Origin: JAWXCB01 sp034440455
Lineage (GTDB): Bacteria > Bacteroidota > Bacteroidia > Chitinophagales > CAIOSU01
DNA: 30,545 bases
Assembly (NCBI GenBank): GCA_034440455.1
Contig: JAWXCB010000007.1
Span: 1 to 30,545, forward strand
Direction of reading: 5' to 3'
Position numbers and translations under genes: made by a program. Positions 15,635-23,761 of this stretch are shown here, in pieces (the first letter of the stretch is position 1; the number at the start of each line of letters is the position of its first letter). The notes beneath the pieces were generated by a model. The model was not told the DNA's origin and did no database searches. It worked only from the letters and a program-made list of their open reading frames with translations.

Positions 15635-17686
15635 ATGAAACGACTGATTGTTTTCGGATTTTTCCTGTTCCCGTTTTTTGCTCAACAGGTTGCAGCGCAA
15701 TTTGTTGCCGACACCGTGCAGCAGGAGTTAAGCCCGCGCAAAACGAAGCGCATGGCTACCAAACTGTATAAAAAAGCCAGCTTCTACAACTCACTGGAAT
15801 ATTGGGAAAAGTATTATGAAAAGAAGCCTGAAAAGACAGCGACTATTGAAAAGATAGCCAATCTGAATTTTCAGTTGCGCGATTACAAACTGGCGGAAAA
15901 ATGGTACAAGACCTTGATGGAAACCGACCCGGAAAAATTTCCGAAAGCGCAATACTCCTATGCCTTAATGCAGAAATACAATGGCAAGTATGATGAGTCG
16001 CGCGAAAACTTCAGCACGTTTGTGAATCGCTACCTTGCTGATGACAGCGAAGAATTTATCAAGCTCGCCAACAAACACATCGCAGGCTGCGACACAGCGA
16101 AAGCCCTGATTGCCGACCCGCTGCGTGTGAACATCACACATTTTGACGAGCGCATTAACAATCCGTTCACTGACTATGCACCGCGTCCTTTTGGCACAGA
16201 CTTATATTATTCCACGATTCGTTCTGACAGCGTGATTGACGTAATGAAAATGAAAGGCGTTGATTATTATTCAAAGATTTACAAAGCGCCTTATCAGCAG
16301 AATGGGGAATATGGCTCAGGCGTAGCAGTTGAAGGCGCAATTAACAGCGCGGAATATCACACAGGCAATGGCGCATTTTCGGCAGATGGCTCAAAGTTTT
16401 ATTTTACACAGTGTTACACCAAGAAGAAAAAAATGCAGGTGCGTTGCGATATTTATGTGAGCAAGAAAAATGGCGACTCGTGGGGCGAGCCGGAAAAATT
16501 AAGTGATGCAGTGAATGCAAAGAAGAAAATGAACACGCACCCCGCCATTGGCATCGGTGAAGATGGAAAAGAATATCTCTATTTCACATCAAACCGTGAA
16601 GGCAGCATTGGCGGCACCGATATTTGGTATGCTGAAAATCAGGGGAATGACGGCTTTGCCGCTCCCGTGAATGCAGGAGCGAAAATCAACACTTCGTCTG
16701 ATGAGAGTACGCCTTATTATGACAATAAAAACAAGAAACTTTATTTCTCTTCAAACGGACTTACCAATATCGGTGGCATGGACGTGTATGGCGCGAAAGG
16801 CAGTGGCGCGCAGTGGAACGATCCGCAGCACACCGGCTACCCGCTCAATTCAAGCGTTGACGACCAGTATTTTTTCATGGATGAAAAAGAAGAAAACGGA
16901 TTCTTTGTATCAAACCGCCCCAGTCGTTTTTCATTGAAAAGCGAAACCTGCTGCGATGATATTTATGCGTTTAAAATCATCAAGGAAATTTATCTCGATG
17001 CGTTTGTTGCGAAGAAGTCACAGCCGGAAGTGCCGATTGGCGATGCAGATGTAAGCGTGTTCACCGTGAATGGCGCAGTGCTGGCACCGCTTTCCACATT
17101 TAAAACTGACACGATGGAGCATTTCATATTGCCGCTTGACCCGGAGAAAGTGTATCAGTTTAACGCAACGAAAAATGGTTTCTGGGGCAGCGAGGAAATC
17201 ATTGACATGAAAACCATTAGTGTGAAAGACACGCTCTTCCGCACATTCTTTGTTGAAGAAATCGTGCGCAGAAAAATCAAACTCAAAAAAATCTACTACG
17301 AGTTTGATAAGTATGACATCACCAAACTTTACAAAAAAACATTGGATTCATTGCACCTTGTCCTTACGGAAAATCCCAAGTTCACCCTGCTCATCACAGG
17401 CCATTGCGATGCGAAGGGCACGAACACTTACAATGACACGCTGGGCAGACAACGCGCCCAGTCAGCCGCTGATTATCTGATGGCAAAGGATATTGCGCAG
17501 GAAAGACTCACGCTTGCTTCAAAGGGTGAAGCAGAGCCGATTGCTCCTAATACAAAAGAAAATGGCGCTGACGATCCAAAGGGACGCGCAAAGAACAGGC
17601 GCGTAGAATTTAAAGTAAACACCAACGACCCGAACCTCGAAATTGAAATCGAGTATGAGGAAGTAGAGCCCGCAAGCACGAAGTAG
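15635..17686 (+). CDS. TPR/beta-propeller/OmpA-domain outer-membrane protein (PorE-like layout)
   Basis: A 683-residue protein with a signal peptide (MKRLIVFGFFLFPFFAQQVA, cleavage near AAQ). TPR-like helices span about 35-150 (YKLAEKWYKTLMETDPEKFP). A PD40/WD-like propeller spans about 170-440, with blades such as LYFTSNREGSIGGTDIWYA and LYFSSNGLTNIGGMDVYGA. A short carboxypeptidase-regulatory-like beta domain follows (about 455-540), then an OmpA peptidoglycan-binding domain (about 552-666: IYYEFDKYDI, LLITGHCDAKGTNTYNDTLG and GRAKNRRVEFKV). This order matches the T9SS component PorE, which binds peptidoglycan, but here I see no lipobox cysteine. It is likely a paralogue tying the PorP/SprF-like protein or adhesin to the cell wall. 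The gene is probably in one operon with the two before it. Confidence 0.92.
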   Translation: MKRLIVFGFFLFPFFAQQVAAQFVADTVQQELSPRKTKRMATKLYKKASFYNSLEYWEKYYEKKPEKTATIEKIANLNFQLRDYKLAEKWYKTLMETDPEKFPKAQYSYALMQKYNGKYDESRENFSTFVNRYLADDSEEFIKLANKHIAGCDTAKALIADPLRVNITHFDERINNPFTDYAPRPFGTDLYYSTIRSDSVIDVMKMKGVDYYSKIYKAPYQQNGEYGSGVAVEGAINSAEYHTGNGAFSADGSKFYFTQCYTKKKKMQVRCDIYVSKKNGDSWGEPEKLSDAVNAKKKMNTHPAIGIGEDGKEYLYFTSNREGSIGGTDIWYAENQGNDGFAAPVNAGAKINTSSDESTPYYDNKNKKLYFSSNGLTNIGGMDVYGAKGSGAQWNDPQHTGYPLNSSVDDQYFFMDEKEENGFFVSNRPSRFSLKSETCCDDIYAFKIIKEIYLDAFVAKKSQPEVPIGDADVSVFTVNGAVLAPLSTFKTDTMEHFILPLDPEKVYQFNATKNGFWGSEEIIDMKTISVKDTLFRTFFVEEIVRRKIKLKKIYYEFDKYDITKLYKKTLDSLHLVLTENPKFTLLITGHCDAKGTNTYNDTLGRQRAQSAADYLMAKDIAQERLTLASKGEAEPIAPNTKENGADDPKGRAKNRRVEFKVNTNDPNLEIEIEYEEVEPASTK

Positions 17687-17705
17687 GGGAGAGGAGCCAC
17701 AAATA

Positions 17706-17745
17706 AAAAAAACGGCAAGCTAAGACTTGCCGTTTTTTTATTTTG
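17706..17745 (+). terminator. Rho-independent terminator after the adhesin operon
   Basis: AACGGCAAG (17711-17719) pairs perfectly with CTTGCCGTT (17726-17734) around the loop CTAAGA. It is followed by a T-rich tail and preceded by an A-run, so it could terminate in both directions. It lies about 20 nt after the OmpA-domain gene stop and closes the 9015-17686 operon. Confidence 0.9.
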
Positions 17746-17880
17746 TAATAATCTTCTACGTATTTCCACTTAGTTGATAACTTTTTATCACTTCTTATAC
17801 GTGAAGCTGCACGTTCATTTATTACATTCGTGTGCAAGGTATCGTACCGCGGCAGTTGATAACCCACAAATTCCTGCATC

Positions 17881-18171
17881 ATGTTTTCACGACTTGCATC
17901 TTTCGCTTTACTCATCTCGCTACTCAATTATCCGTTACTCACGCACGCTCAATTTCTCAACTCCACCAGAGGTAAAATTCACATCTCTGGCGGAGCGATG
18001 AACGTGCAGGGCAAAATGATTTTGGATTCAGCAAGCATCATCGAAAATAAAGCCACGCTGAAAACGGATTCGCTGAAAAATGCAGGTGATATTCGCTTAA
18101 CAGGAAATGCTGCGCAGTTGGTGATTGACAGCGGGATGATTTTGCAGAAAGGTGTTTTTAAAAATTCCTGA
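17881..18171 (+). CDS. Fragment 1 of the split protein: signal peptide and N-terminal region
   Basis: 96 residues. A Sec signal peptide (MFSRLASFALLISLLNYPLL, ending THAQ) is followed by a beta-rich segment with HISGGAMNVQGKMI and LKNAGDIRLTGNAAQLVID, typical of the start of Bacteroidota surface proteins. The frame ends VFKNS at a TGA right after the TTTTTAAAAA run. Removing one base from that run gives VFKIPEGKLLLLNAD, which continues into fragment 2. It lacks a sorting domain of its own, so as written it would be a nonfunctional stub. Confidence 0.65.
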   Translation: MFSRLASFALLISLLNYPLLTHAQFLNSTRGKIHISGGAMNVQGKMILDSASIIENKATLKTDSLKNAGDIRLTGNAAQLVIDSGMILQKGVFKNS

Positions 18172-18571
18172 AGGGAAACTACTGTTATTAAATGCTGATA
18201 CTTCTGCGATGCAAGTTGCTCCCCTTGCAGGCATTAAAACAGAAAATCCGGTGTCGGGAAAAGTTATGTGGCGTATCGGTGAAGTCGAAGCCGGTAGTAA
18301 ATATGTGATACCTTTTGTAAATGACTCATTAGAAGACGTAGGGATTGAATTGGAAATTGTAGAGGCAGGAATAGGTAATGGCTACTTCGAGTTTATCACA
18401 TACGCTACTGACACAAATAATATGCACTATCCTCCTGTAATGTATGCTTCTTACTTTAAAAATCCTGATGACATTGTAAATCGTTTTTGGAGTATTGAAG
18501 CTAAAAATTATACCGTTGTGCCTTCTGCAACCATCACTTTTAGATATGCTGAAAGTGATACAGGCGCATGA
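18152..18571 (+). CDS. Fragment 2 of the split protein: beta-sandwich region
   Basis: A 139-residue frame with no natural start; it opens at a GTG inside fragment 1 and is best read as the continuation of it from codons for KIPEGKLLLLNAD. It contains NPVSGKVMWRIGEVEAGSKY and FVNDSLEDVGIELEI, a pattern seen in cargo proteins before a jelly-roll or peptidase part. It ends YAESDTGA at a TGA that overlaps the ATG of fragment 3 (ATGA). The protein reads on smoothly as SEPPALVSQWADTSWLPV, so a base is probably missing rather than two genes being coupled. Confidence 0.6.
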   Translation: MFLKIPEGKLLLLNADTSAMQVAPLAGIKTENPVSGKVMWRIGEVEAGSKYVIPFVNDSLEDVGIELEIVEAGIGNGYFEFITYATDTNNMHYPPVMYASYFKNPDDIVNRFWSIEAKNYTVVPSATITFRYAESDTGA

Positions 18572-20799
18572 GCGAACCTCCTGCTTTAGTGTCGCAATGG
18601 GCGGATACAAGTTGGCTACCTGTACTGGCAACATTGAATACTACTGAGAATAAATTTACTATTGATTCTGCAAATAATTATTCATTGTGGGCTTTAAGCA
18701 GTGACACGATACAAACTCAGAAAGCATTATTTTATTGCGAAGGATTTGAAGATGTCGAGCCAGCGGATAGCACCCTAAGAAGGTCATGTGTCAATACGTC
18801 TGATGCCTTTATGAATAAATACAGACTTCAAACTTATTATTATCCTACACCGGAAACTCCTGTTAAGTATATTAATATCGCATTCGTTGTGAGAAATAGA
18901 AACGATTCGACCAGAAACTATTCGCAAAGCGATACAACGCATGTGCAAAAGCTATATGATATTTTTGAACGGATGAATTATTACCTGAGAGTAAATGAGC
19001 GTCCCAGCGACCCGAGAACCAACGTGTGCGGTAGTTGCTACATTCGCGATTCAAGACTGAGATTGCAACTTGACACGATAGTTTTTACTTATGACACCAC
19101 AACATTCAGAACATATAGTACAGCGAATGGCGTGGGGTTAGGAAGGATAATTAATATCTTTTTTAGAGGCGATGCCTCGCCATGTGATGATCCGGGCGGT
19201 AGAAGAATAGGCAACTCACTATTCATGGGCAATCAACATTGCAGCAATCAACCTCTTGACGCGATAGCTCAAAATGTTCTACATGAAATCTTTCACATTT
19301 TTGAAGTGAATCATGTTTATCAGGATGAAACTTGTACTGTAATTGACACAAGTTGTTGCTCTTTTGCTGCTGATACAAGTTGTTGCAATACAACATTTAC
19401 CACTTGGTCTGGTGATGATATTGGAATAGTCACTGACATTGATTATCTGACTGATGTATTTGGAAATACTGGCATACATACATGGGAATCTTACATTTAT
19501 AGTGCGTGTGATTCAAATGCTCAGTGTGATCCATATTTGAATAAAAACGACAATTGCACGAATAATCTCATGGGTTCCAGAGGTAAATATATTTCCCCCA
19601 TGCAAATGGGAAGGTTACATCGGAATTCTATGATAGAGGATGAAAGACGTTTTGTCTGCGGATATGGCACTATTCCCTTGCGTATCACCACCAATGAAAC
19701 TTGGGATTTCACTATTAAAATCTATCAAGATATTCTTGTAACAACAGGCAATACGCTTACCATTCAATGCAATGTGGAAATGGTGCCGGAAGCAAATATT
19801 ATTGTTGAGCGTGGAGCAAAACTCGTAATAGATGGAGGAGTGATTATCAATGGCGTAAGTCATGGGTGCGAGGGATTATGGCGGGGAATTGTGGTTTTTG
19901 GCAATGACACGATACAGCAGCCTTCCGGCATTAATATCAGGAATGCCGCCACTTACCAATTGAATGCTGCTGACCATGGAGTGGTGGTCATCATCAACAA
20001 CGGCAGAATTGAAAATGCAGAAATCGGTGTTCAGTTGGGAAGCAGGCCTCCCGGTTCTTTTAACCTCCCGAATTCGGGAGGAATGATTTTCGCAGACACT
20101 GCCGTTTTCAGAAACAATAAAGTTGCGGTGCGCTTTGAACTTAGCTTAGTAAGAAACAAATCGAAAATCACTAACTCCACATTTGAAACAACGGAACTAT
20201 TGGCTGATTCTGATGTGTTGCCGGAGGCTTTTGTACAAATGCTGGCTTTAAAAGGTCATCCTTATTTCAGGAACAATATTTTTCGAAACACCGCCACTAC
20301 CCTGTATAATAATTGGGAAAGAGGAAACGGCATAGAATCTTATGGACCCTTTAATGTTTCAGGCAGACGGGAAAGCTTATTGAATTATGAGAATAGCTTG
20401 GAGCAAAATGAATTTGAAAACCTTGTGTATGGAGTAAGTGTTTACGGCAATTTTGCGCAAGGAGTAAATATCAGCCGCAATATTTTTGCCAATAACCGCA
20501 ATTCTATTTTCTTAAGTAGCGCGGATAATGCGGTGGTAACGCTGAATGCAATTACAGTAGGGTTCCGGAAGCGCCTCTCAGCGAGCCAATTCCTTACGCC
20601 ATTTATCTTGAAGGCTGCGATGGCTACAAGGTGGAGCAAAATACCATTGAGCAGGATGAGGAGCATTTTTATGGCATTTATGTTTATAATTCGGGAACCG
20701 CTGCCAATGAAATCTATAAGAATGAACTCAACTACCTTCATGCTTCACTGCTGGGCGATAAGGAAAATAGCCAGTTGCAGTTCAAATGCAACGAAATGA
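18568..20799 (+). CDS. Fragment 3 of the split protein: metzincin-like domain and beta-helix
   Basis: A 743-residue frame of which about the first 664 residues are genuine. It holds the zinc-binding-like HEIFHIFEVNH motif, a cysteine cluster (TSCCSFAADTSCCNT), a possible Met-turn (NNLMGS, ATG at 19570) and YISPMQMGRLHR. From about residue 375 come beta-helix coils (IKIYQDILVTTGNTLTIQCN, GAKLVIDGGVIINGV, ENAEIGVQLGSRPPG). After 20560 the frame turns into low-quality sequence (FRKRLSASQFL onward) that shadows the better frame of fragment 4. The real protein continues as VPEAPLSEPIPYAIYLEG. Confidence 0.65.
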   Translation: MSEPPALVSQWADTSWLPVLATLNTTENKFTIDSANNYSLWALSSDTIQTQKALFYCEGFEDVEPADSTLRRSCVNTSDAFMNKYRLQTYYYPTPETPVKYINIAFVVRNRNDSTRNYSQSDTTHVQKLYDIFERMNYYLRVNERPSDPRTNVCGSCYIRDSRLRLQLDTIVFTYDTTTFRTYSTANGVGLGRIINIFFRGDASPCDDPGGRRIGNSLFMGNQHCSNQPLDAIAQNVLHEIFHIFEVNHVYQDETCTVIDTSCCSFAADTSCCNTTFTTWSGDDIGIVTDIDYLTDVFGNTGIHTWESYIYSACDSNAQCDPYLNKNDNCTNNLMGSRGKYISPMQMGRLHRNSMIEDERRFVCGYGTIPLRITTNETWDFTIKIYQDILVTTGNTLTIQCNVEMVPEANIIVERGAKLVIDGGVIINGVSHGCEGLWRGIVVFGNDTIQQPSGINIRNAATYQLNAADHGVVVIINNGRIENAEIGVQLGSRPPGSFNLPNSGGMIFADTAVFRNNKVAVRFELSLVRNKSKITNSTFETTELLADSDVLPEAFVQMLALKGHPYFRNNIFRNTATTLYNNWERGNGIESYGPFNVSGRRESLLNYENSLEQNEFENLVYGVSVYGNFAQGVNISRNIFANNRNSIFLSSADNAVVTLNAITVGFRKRLSASQFLTPFILKAAMATRWSKIPLSRMRSIFMAFMFIIREPLPMKSIRMNSTTFMLHCWAIRKIASCSSNATK

Positions 20800-22247
20800 A
20801 TGATGCGGAATATCACATTGCTGTGATTGATGGGCAAATCAGAGATCCGCAAGGAAGATGTCAGCAAACCGGAACAACGGGTGAACACCGTTCCCCTGCA
20901 GGAAATACTTTCAGCGAATGTGACACTACACTCAGCGGAGGCGCACATCTACACCGAAATCCAACAGCATTTGGATTTACTTATAATTATCATAATGCAA
21001 CAGGATATTTGCCTGACACAACTTGCGTTTCGATTAATATAGTGACACGCGCCTGTGCCACAACAGAACCTTCCTGTCCGTCACGTATCTTGACGGCATC
21101 CCCTTCCACTCCAGGGGCAGTTATCAGCATTTTCAATACCTGCATTATTTGCGTGAATGACACGATTGACATTCATCGCTCCGGTTTGCACAGCGATTGG
21201 GAAAACCTGCGTGAAATGGCAAATGGCTATTCGCTTTTGGCAGCGGCAATGAAAGATTCACTCGCGCACCAGGGCAACCGCTTGCCTGATGAAATTCTGC
21301 TTGATGCTATCGTGAAGAAACAGGAAAATAATGACGACCCGTTTTTCAGCGATGTGCAGTTGCGCGATATTCTAATTTCGAACGCGCCCAATACTTACCG
21401 CGTGATGAAAGCGGTGCGGGAGCGCGAGCCTGCCCTCAGCGGTGATGTGCTGCCGCAAATTGAAGCCGCGCAAGACAGCCCCGCAACAGGCAGGCTCGAC
21501 ACCATGCGCATCATTCAGGATATGGAACACTTGCAAACATTAATTTACAACGAGTGGATACGCTATGCAATTGATGATGACAGCAACGACCTCTCCGTGC
21601 TTGATGTGATTGACAGCCTGAAAATAGAGGAGGAGCCACAACTGAGAGCAAAATTGGTTGAGTTATATCTTATGGAAGATTCTTTAGAAGCCGCAAGAGA
21701 AGCGCTTGACGCCATTCCGTTGTATGACAGTGAAATGCGGGAATTTCACCGATTCTTTTCCATGAAGCTCGACCTTGCGGATGAATCAAAAACATGGCTT
21801 GATGCCGACAATGACCAAATCGAAAAACTATGGGATATAACTGAAACCACTACGCGGGCAGCAATTCAGGCGCGAAACATCTTACGGATTTTGGAAGACA
21901 CTACTTTTACTGAAGTGGTTGGAGAAATTGAAACGGTTGGATATAAACGGGGAAAGGAAAATCAATGGATAGAAGAGTCGGGCATAGAAGAAACTTCCGC
22001 TCAACATATCAGGCTCTACCCAAACCCTGCAAAAGACGAGTTGATTATAGAATATGACTTGGAGGAGCCTGTTGCAAAATTCATAATTTATAATGCAGTT
22101 GGTCAGGAGCAAATCATCCTTGTGCTGAAAGGAAAAGAAGGCAAGAAAACCTTAAATGTTTCCCACCTGCCTGAAGGCGTTCACCTGTATAAAGTATCTG
22201 CCAATAAATCGCTCCTACAGGAAGGAAAAATAACCATCCTGCGATGA
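20562..22247 (+). CDS. Fragment 4 of the split protein: end of beta-helix, helical region and type A T9SS CTD
   Basis: The coding frame starts at 20562 by homology (VPEAPLSEPIPYAIYLEG, then CDGYKVEQNTIEQDEEHFYG); the first ATG in it is at 20631. The beta-helix finishes, a cysteine-containing stretch follows, then about 300 mostly helical acidic residues (LRAKLVELYLMEDSLEAARE). The type A sorting domain occupies about the last 80 residues (IRLYPNPAKDELIIEYDLEE ... LPEGVHLYKV ... GKITIL). The TGA overlaps the ATG of the next cargo gene (ATGA). Without fragments 1-3 it has no signal peptide and could not be exported. Confidence 0.7.
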   Translation, partial: VPEAPLSEPIPYAIYLEGCDGYKVEQNTIEQDEEHFYGIYVYNSGTAANEIYKNELNYLHASLLGDKENSQLQFKCNEMNDAEYHIAVIDGQIRDPQGRCQQTGTTGEHRSPAGNTFSECDTTLSGGAHLHRNPTAFGFTYNYHNATGYLPDTTCVSINIVTRACATTEPSCPSRILTASPSTPGAVISIFNTCIICVNDTIDIHRSGLHSDWENLREMANGYSLLAAAMKDSLAHQGNRLPDEILLDAIVKKQENNDDPFFSDVQLRDILISNAPNTYRVMKAVREREPALSGDVLPQIEAAQDSPATGRLDTMRIIQDMEHLQTLIYNEWIRYAIDDDSNDLSVLDVIDSLKIEEEPQLRAKLVELYLMEDSLEAAREALDAIPLYDSEMREFHRFFSMKLDLADESKTWLDADNDQIEKLWDITETTTRAAIQARNILRILEDTTFTEVVGEIETVGYKRGKENQWIEESGIEETSAQHIRLYPNPAKDELIIEYDLEEPVAKFIIYNAVGQEQIILVLKGKEGKKTLNVSHLPEGVHLYKVSANKSLLQEGKITILR

Positions 22248-23755
22248 AAGCAGCGGCAGCATATTTTTTTCTTTGTTATTTCCAATTCATTTTGGGGGCG
22301 CAGACGGTAACCTTTGAAAAGAACATAGATTTTAGTTTAAACATTGAACAGGCAACATCGGTTTTAGCTGAACAAGATGGATATGTAATATGCGGTTTCG
22401 GTTCTGAACAAGATTTTGGTGGATTTTATGCAGTGCGCTTGGTAAAAACAGATTTATTGGGCAATATTATTTGGAGCAAAAATGCCGGTAAGGATAGTAG
22501 TAATTTTTATTCAGGAATACAAGGTTCATTAATAAAAATGAGTGATGGAGGTTATGTTCTTGGAGGAAGCATAGAGAAAATTCCTTCATTGGAACGGGAT
22601 GCGATGTTAATTCGCTTTGATTCAAGTGGAGATACGGTATTCACGAAATTTTTTGGCGGTGCTAACGATGATGAAGCCTATAGTTGTATAACCACATCTG
22701 ATTCAGGGTATGCAGTGTTAGGCTACACCAAAAGCAGGGGCGATGCTGACGGGGATTATTATTTGGTGAAAACGGACAGCGCAGGAATATTTCAATGGGA
22801 TAAAACCTATGGCGGAAACAGGCGCGATGGAGGCTTGTATATTCTTCCGACAAATGAAGGCGGCTTTTTGCTTGGCGGAGGAGGCACGATAATAAATAAC
22901 CGTTTTCAGACCTACCTGATTAAAACAGATGAAAATGGAAATGCTACTTGGGATACTACTTATGGAGGTGGTTATCCGAGTTGTGGCGCATATATCACTC
23001 CTGCTTCGGGTGGATATATTTTTTCATCCTGCACCGACAGCATCAGGAACAGTCAGGGCGAAAGCGCTTACCTGATAACACGAATTGATACAGCGGGTAA
23101 TGTTATCTGGCAGAAGTTCTTCCCGCACACGAAATACAGCGACATTTTAATGGTGCGGGAAATCGCATCAGGAGGTTTTATTTTTTGCGGCAGGATTGAA
23201 GATGAAATTATTCTTAAAGATGTAGGATGGGTAACTAAGTTGGATGAACAAGGGAATATACTTTGGCAAAGACGTTATGCGCATAACAACCCGAATTTTT
23301 CTTATGGCTTATCACTATCCGAATTATGGGATGTGCAACCCACGCCTGATGGTGGTTTTGTAGCAGTGGGTTTTACCGCAGATGCAACCGCAGACTTTTG
23401 GATTTTGAAATTGGACAGCCTCGGCTGCATAAATGGCTATTGCGGGTTAACAGACACTAATTGCTATTACCAGCCTTGGCCTTGTGAAGATACAGTAGGC
23501 ATAAAAAGTGTGTTCGTTTCATCATCGCTGGCAGACATTTACCCTAACCCATCTTCGGAAACTATTTTCATTGATGCAAAACAAAACGGTTGCACCATTC
23601 GGCTTTTCAATCTTCTGAATCAAGAAGTTTTTATGACGAAACTTTTACAAGGTAAACATCCAGTTTCGATAGCTCCTCTTGCGCCAGGGCTATATCTTTA
23701 TGTAATGAGGAATTCCAAAAATGAAATTCAAACAGGGAAATTAATCGTTGAATAA
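22244..23755 (+). CDS. T9SS-exported beta-propeller-like protein (type A CTD)
   Basis: 503 residues. A signal peptide (MKAAAAYFFLCYFQFILGAQ) leads to about eight blade-like repeats of the kind SDGGYVLGGS...LIRFDSSGDTVF..FFGG and TSDSGYAVLGYTKS...LVKTDSAG.FQWDKTYGG. These are typical of secreted Bacteroidota propellers that resemble PQQ/BamB repeats. Two short cysteine-rich loops precede the sorting domain (DIYPNPSSETIFIDAK ... LAPGLYLYVM ... GKLIVE). No catalytic motif is visible, so it is a probable binding or structural surface protein. The ATG overlaps the preceding stop by 4 nt, which indicates co-translation with the split gene. Confidence 0.9.
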   Translation: MKAAAAYFFLCYFQFILGAQTVTFEKNIDFSLNIEQATSVLAEQDGYVICGFGSEQDFGGFYAVRLVKTDLLGNIIWSKNAGKDSSNFYSGIQGSLIKMSDGGYVLGGSIEKIPSLERDAMLIRFDSSGDTVFTKFFGGANDDEAYSCITTSDSGYAVLGYTKSRGDADGDYYLVKTDSAGIFQWDKTYGGNRRDGGLYILPTNEGGFLLGGGGTIINNRFQTYLIKTDENGNATWDTTYGGGYPSCGAYITPASGGYIFSSCTDSIRNSQGESAYLITRIDTAGNVIWQKFFPHTKYSDILMVREIASGGFIFCGRIEDEIILKDVGWVTKLDEQGNILWQRRYAHNNPNFSYGLSLSELWDVQPTPDGGFVAVGFTADATADFWILKLDSLGCINGYCGLTDTNCYYQPWPCEDTVGIKSVFVSSSLADIYPNPSSETIFIDAKQNGCTIRLFNLLNQEVFMTKLLQGKHPVSIAPLAPGLYLYVMRNSKNEIQTGKLIVE

Positions 23756-23761
23756 CGAAGC

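Larger units (their letters stand above)
17881..22247 (+). pseudogene. Large T9SS-exported metzincin-like/beta-helix protein, split by three frame breaks
   Basis: Four overlapping reading frames join into one sensible protein of about 1455 residues. The order is: signal peptide and N-terminal beta region; HEIFHIFEVNH metalloprotease motif (codons 19282-19314) with a downstream NNLMGS..ISPMQM segment resembling a metzincin Met-turn; right-handed beta-helix repeats (about 19700-20700); a helical acidic region; and a type A T9SS sorting domain ending at 22247 (IRLYPNPAKDELIIEYDLEE). The breaks are near 18153-18162 (one extra base in TTTTTAAAAA), at about 18560-18570 (one base short) and at 20560-20562 (GGG where GGGG would keep frame). 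In-frame homology across every junction is the reason for joining them. Sequencing error, true decay or slippage cannot be separated here. The metzincin-like motif has Glu instead of the usual Gly (HExxHxxExxH), so protease activity is inference. Confidence 0.8.

Noticed and set aside
17610..17927. 105-residue minus-strand open frame with a lysine-rich middle
   Set aside because: It crosses the rho-independent terminator and the 3' end of the OmpA gene antisense, has no recognisable domain, and its composition reflects AT-rich intergenic DNA.
20563..20799. C-terminal 79 residues of the long fragment 3 frame
   Set aside because: The residues (many Met, Arg, Ser) are unlike the rest of the protein, and the other frame over the same DNA continues the beta-helix, so this is a post-frameshift shadow.
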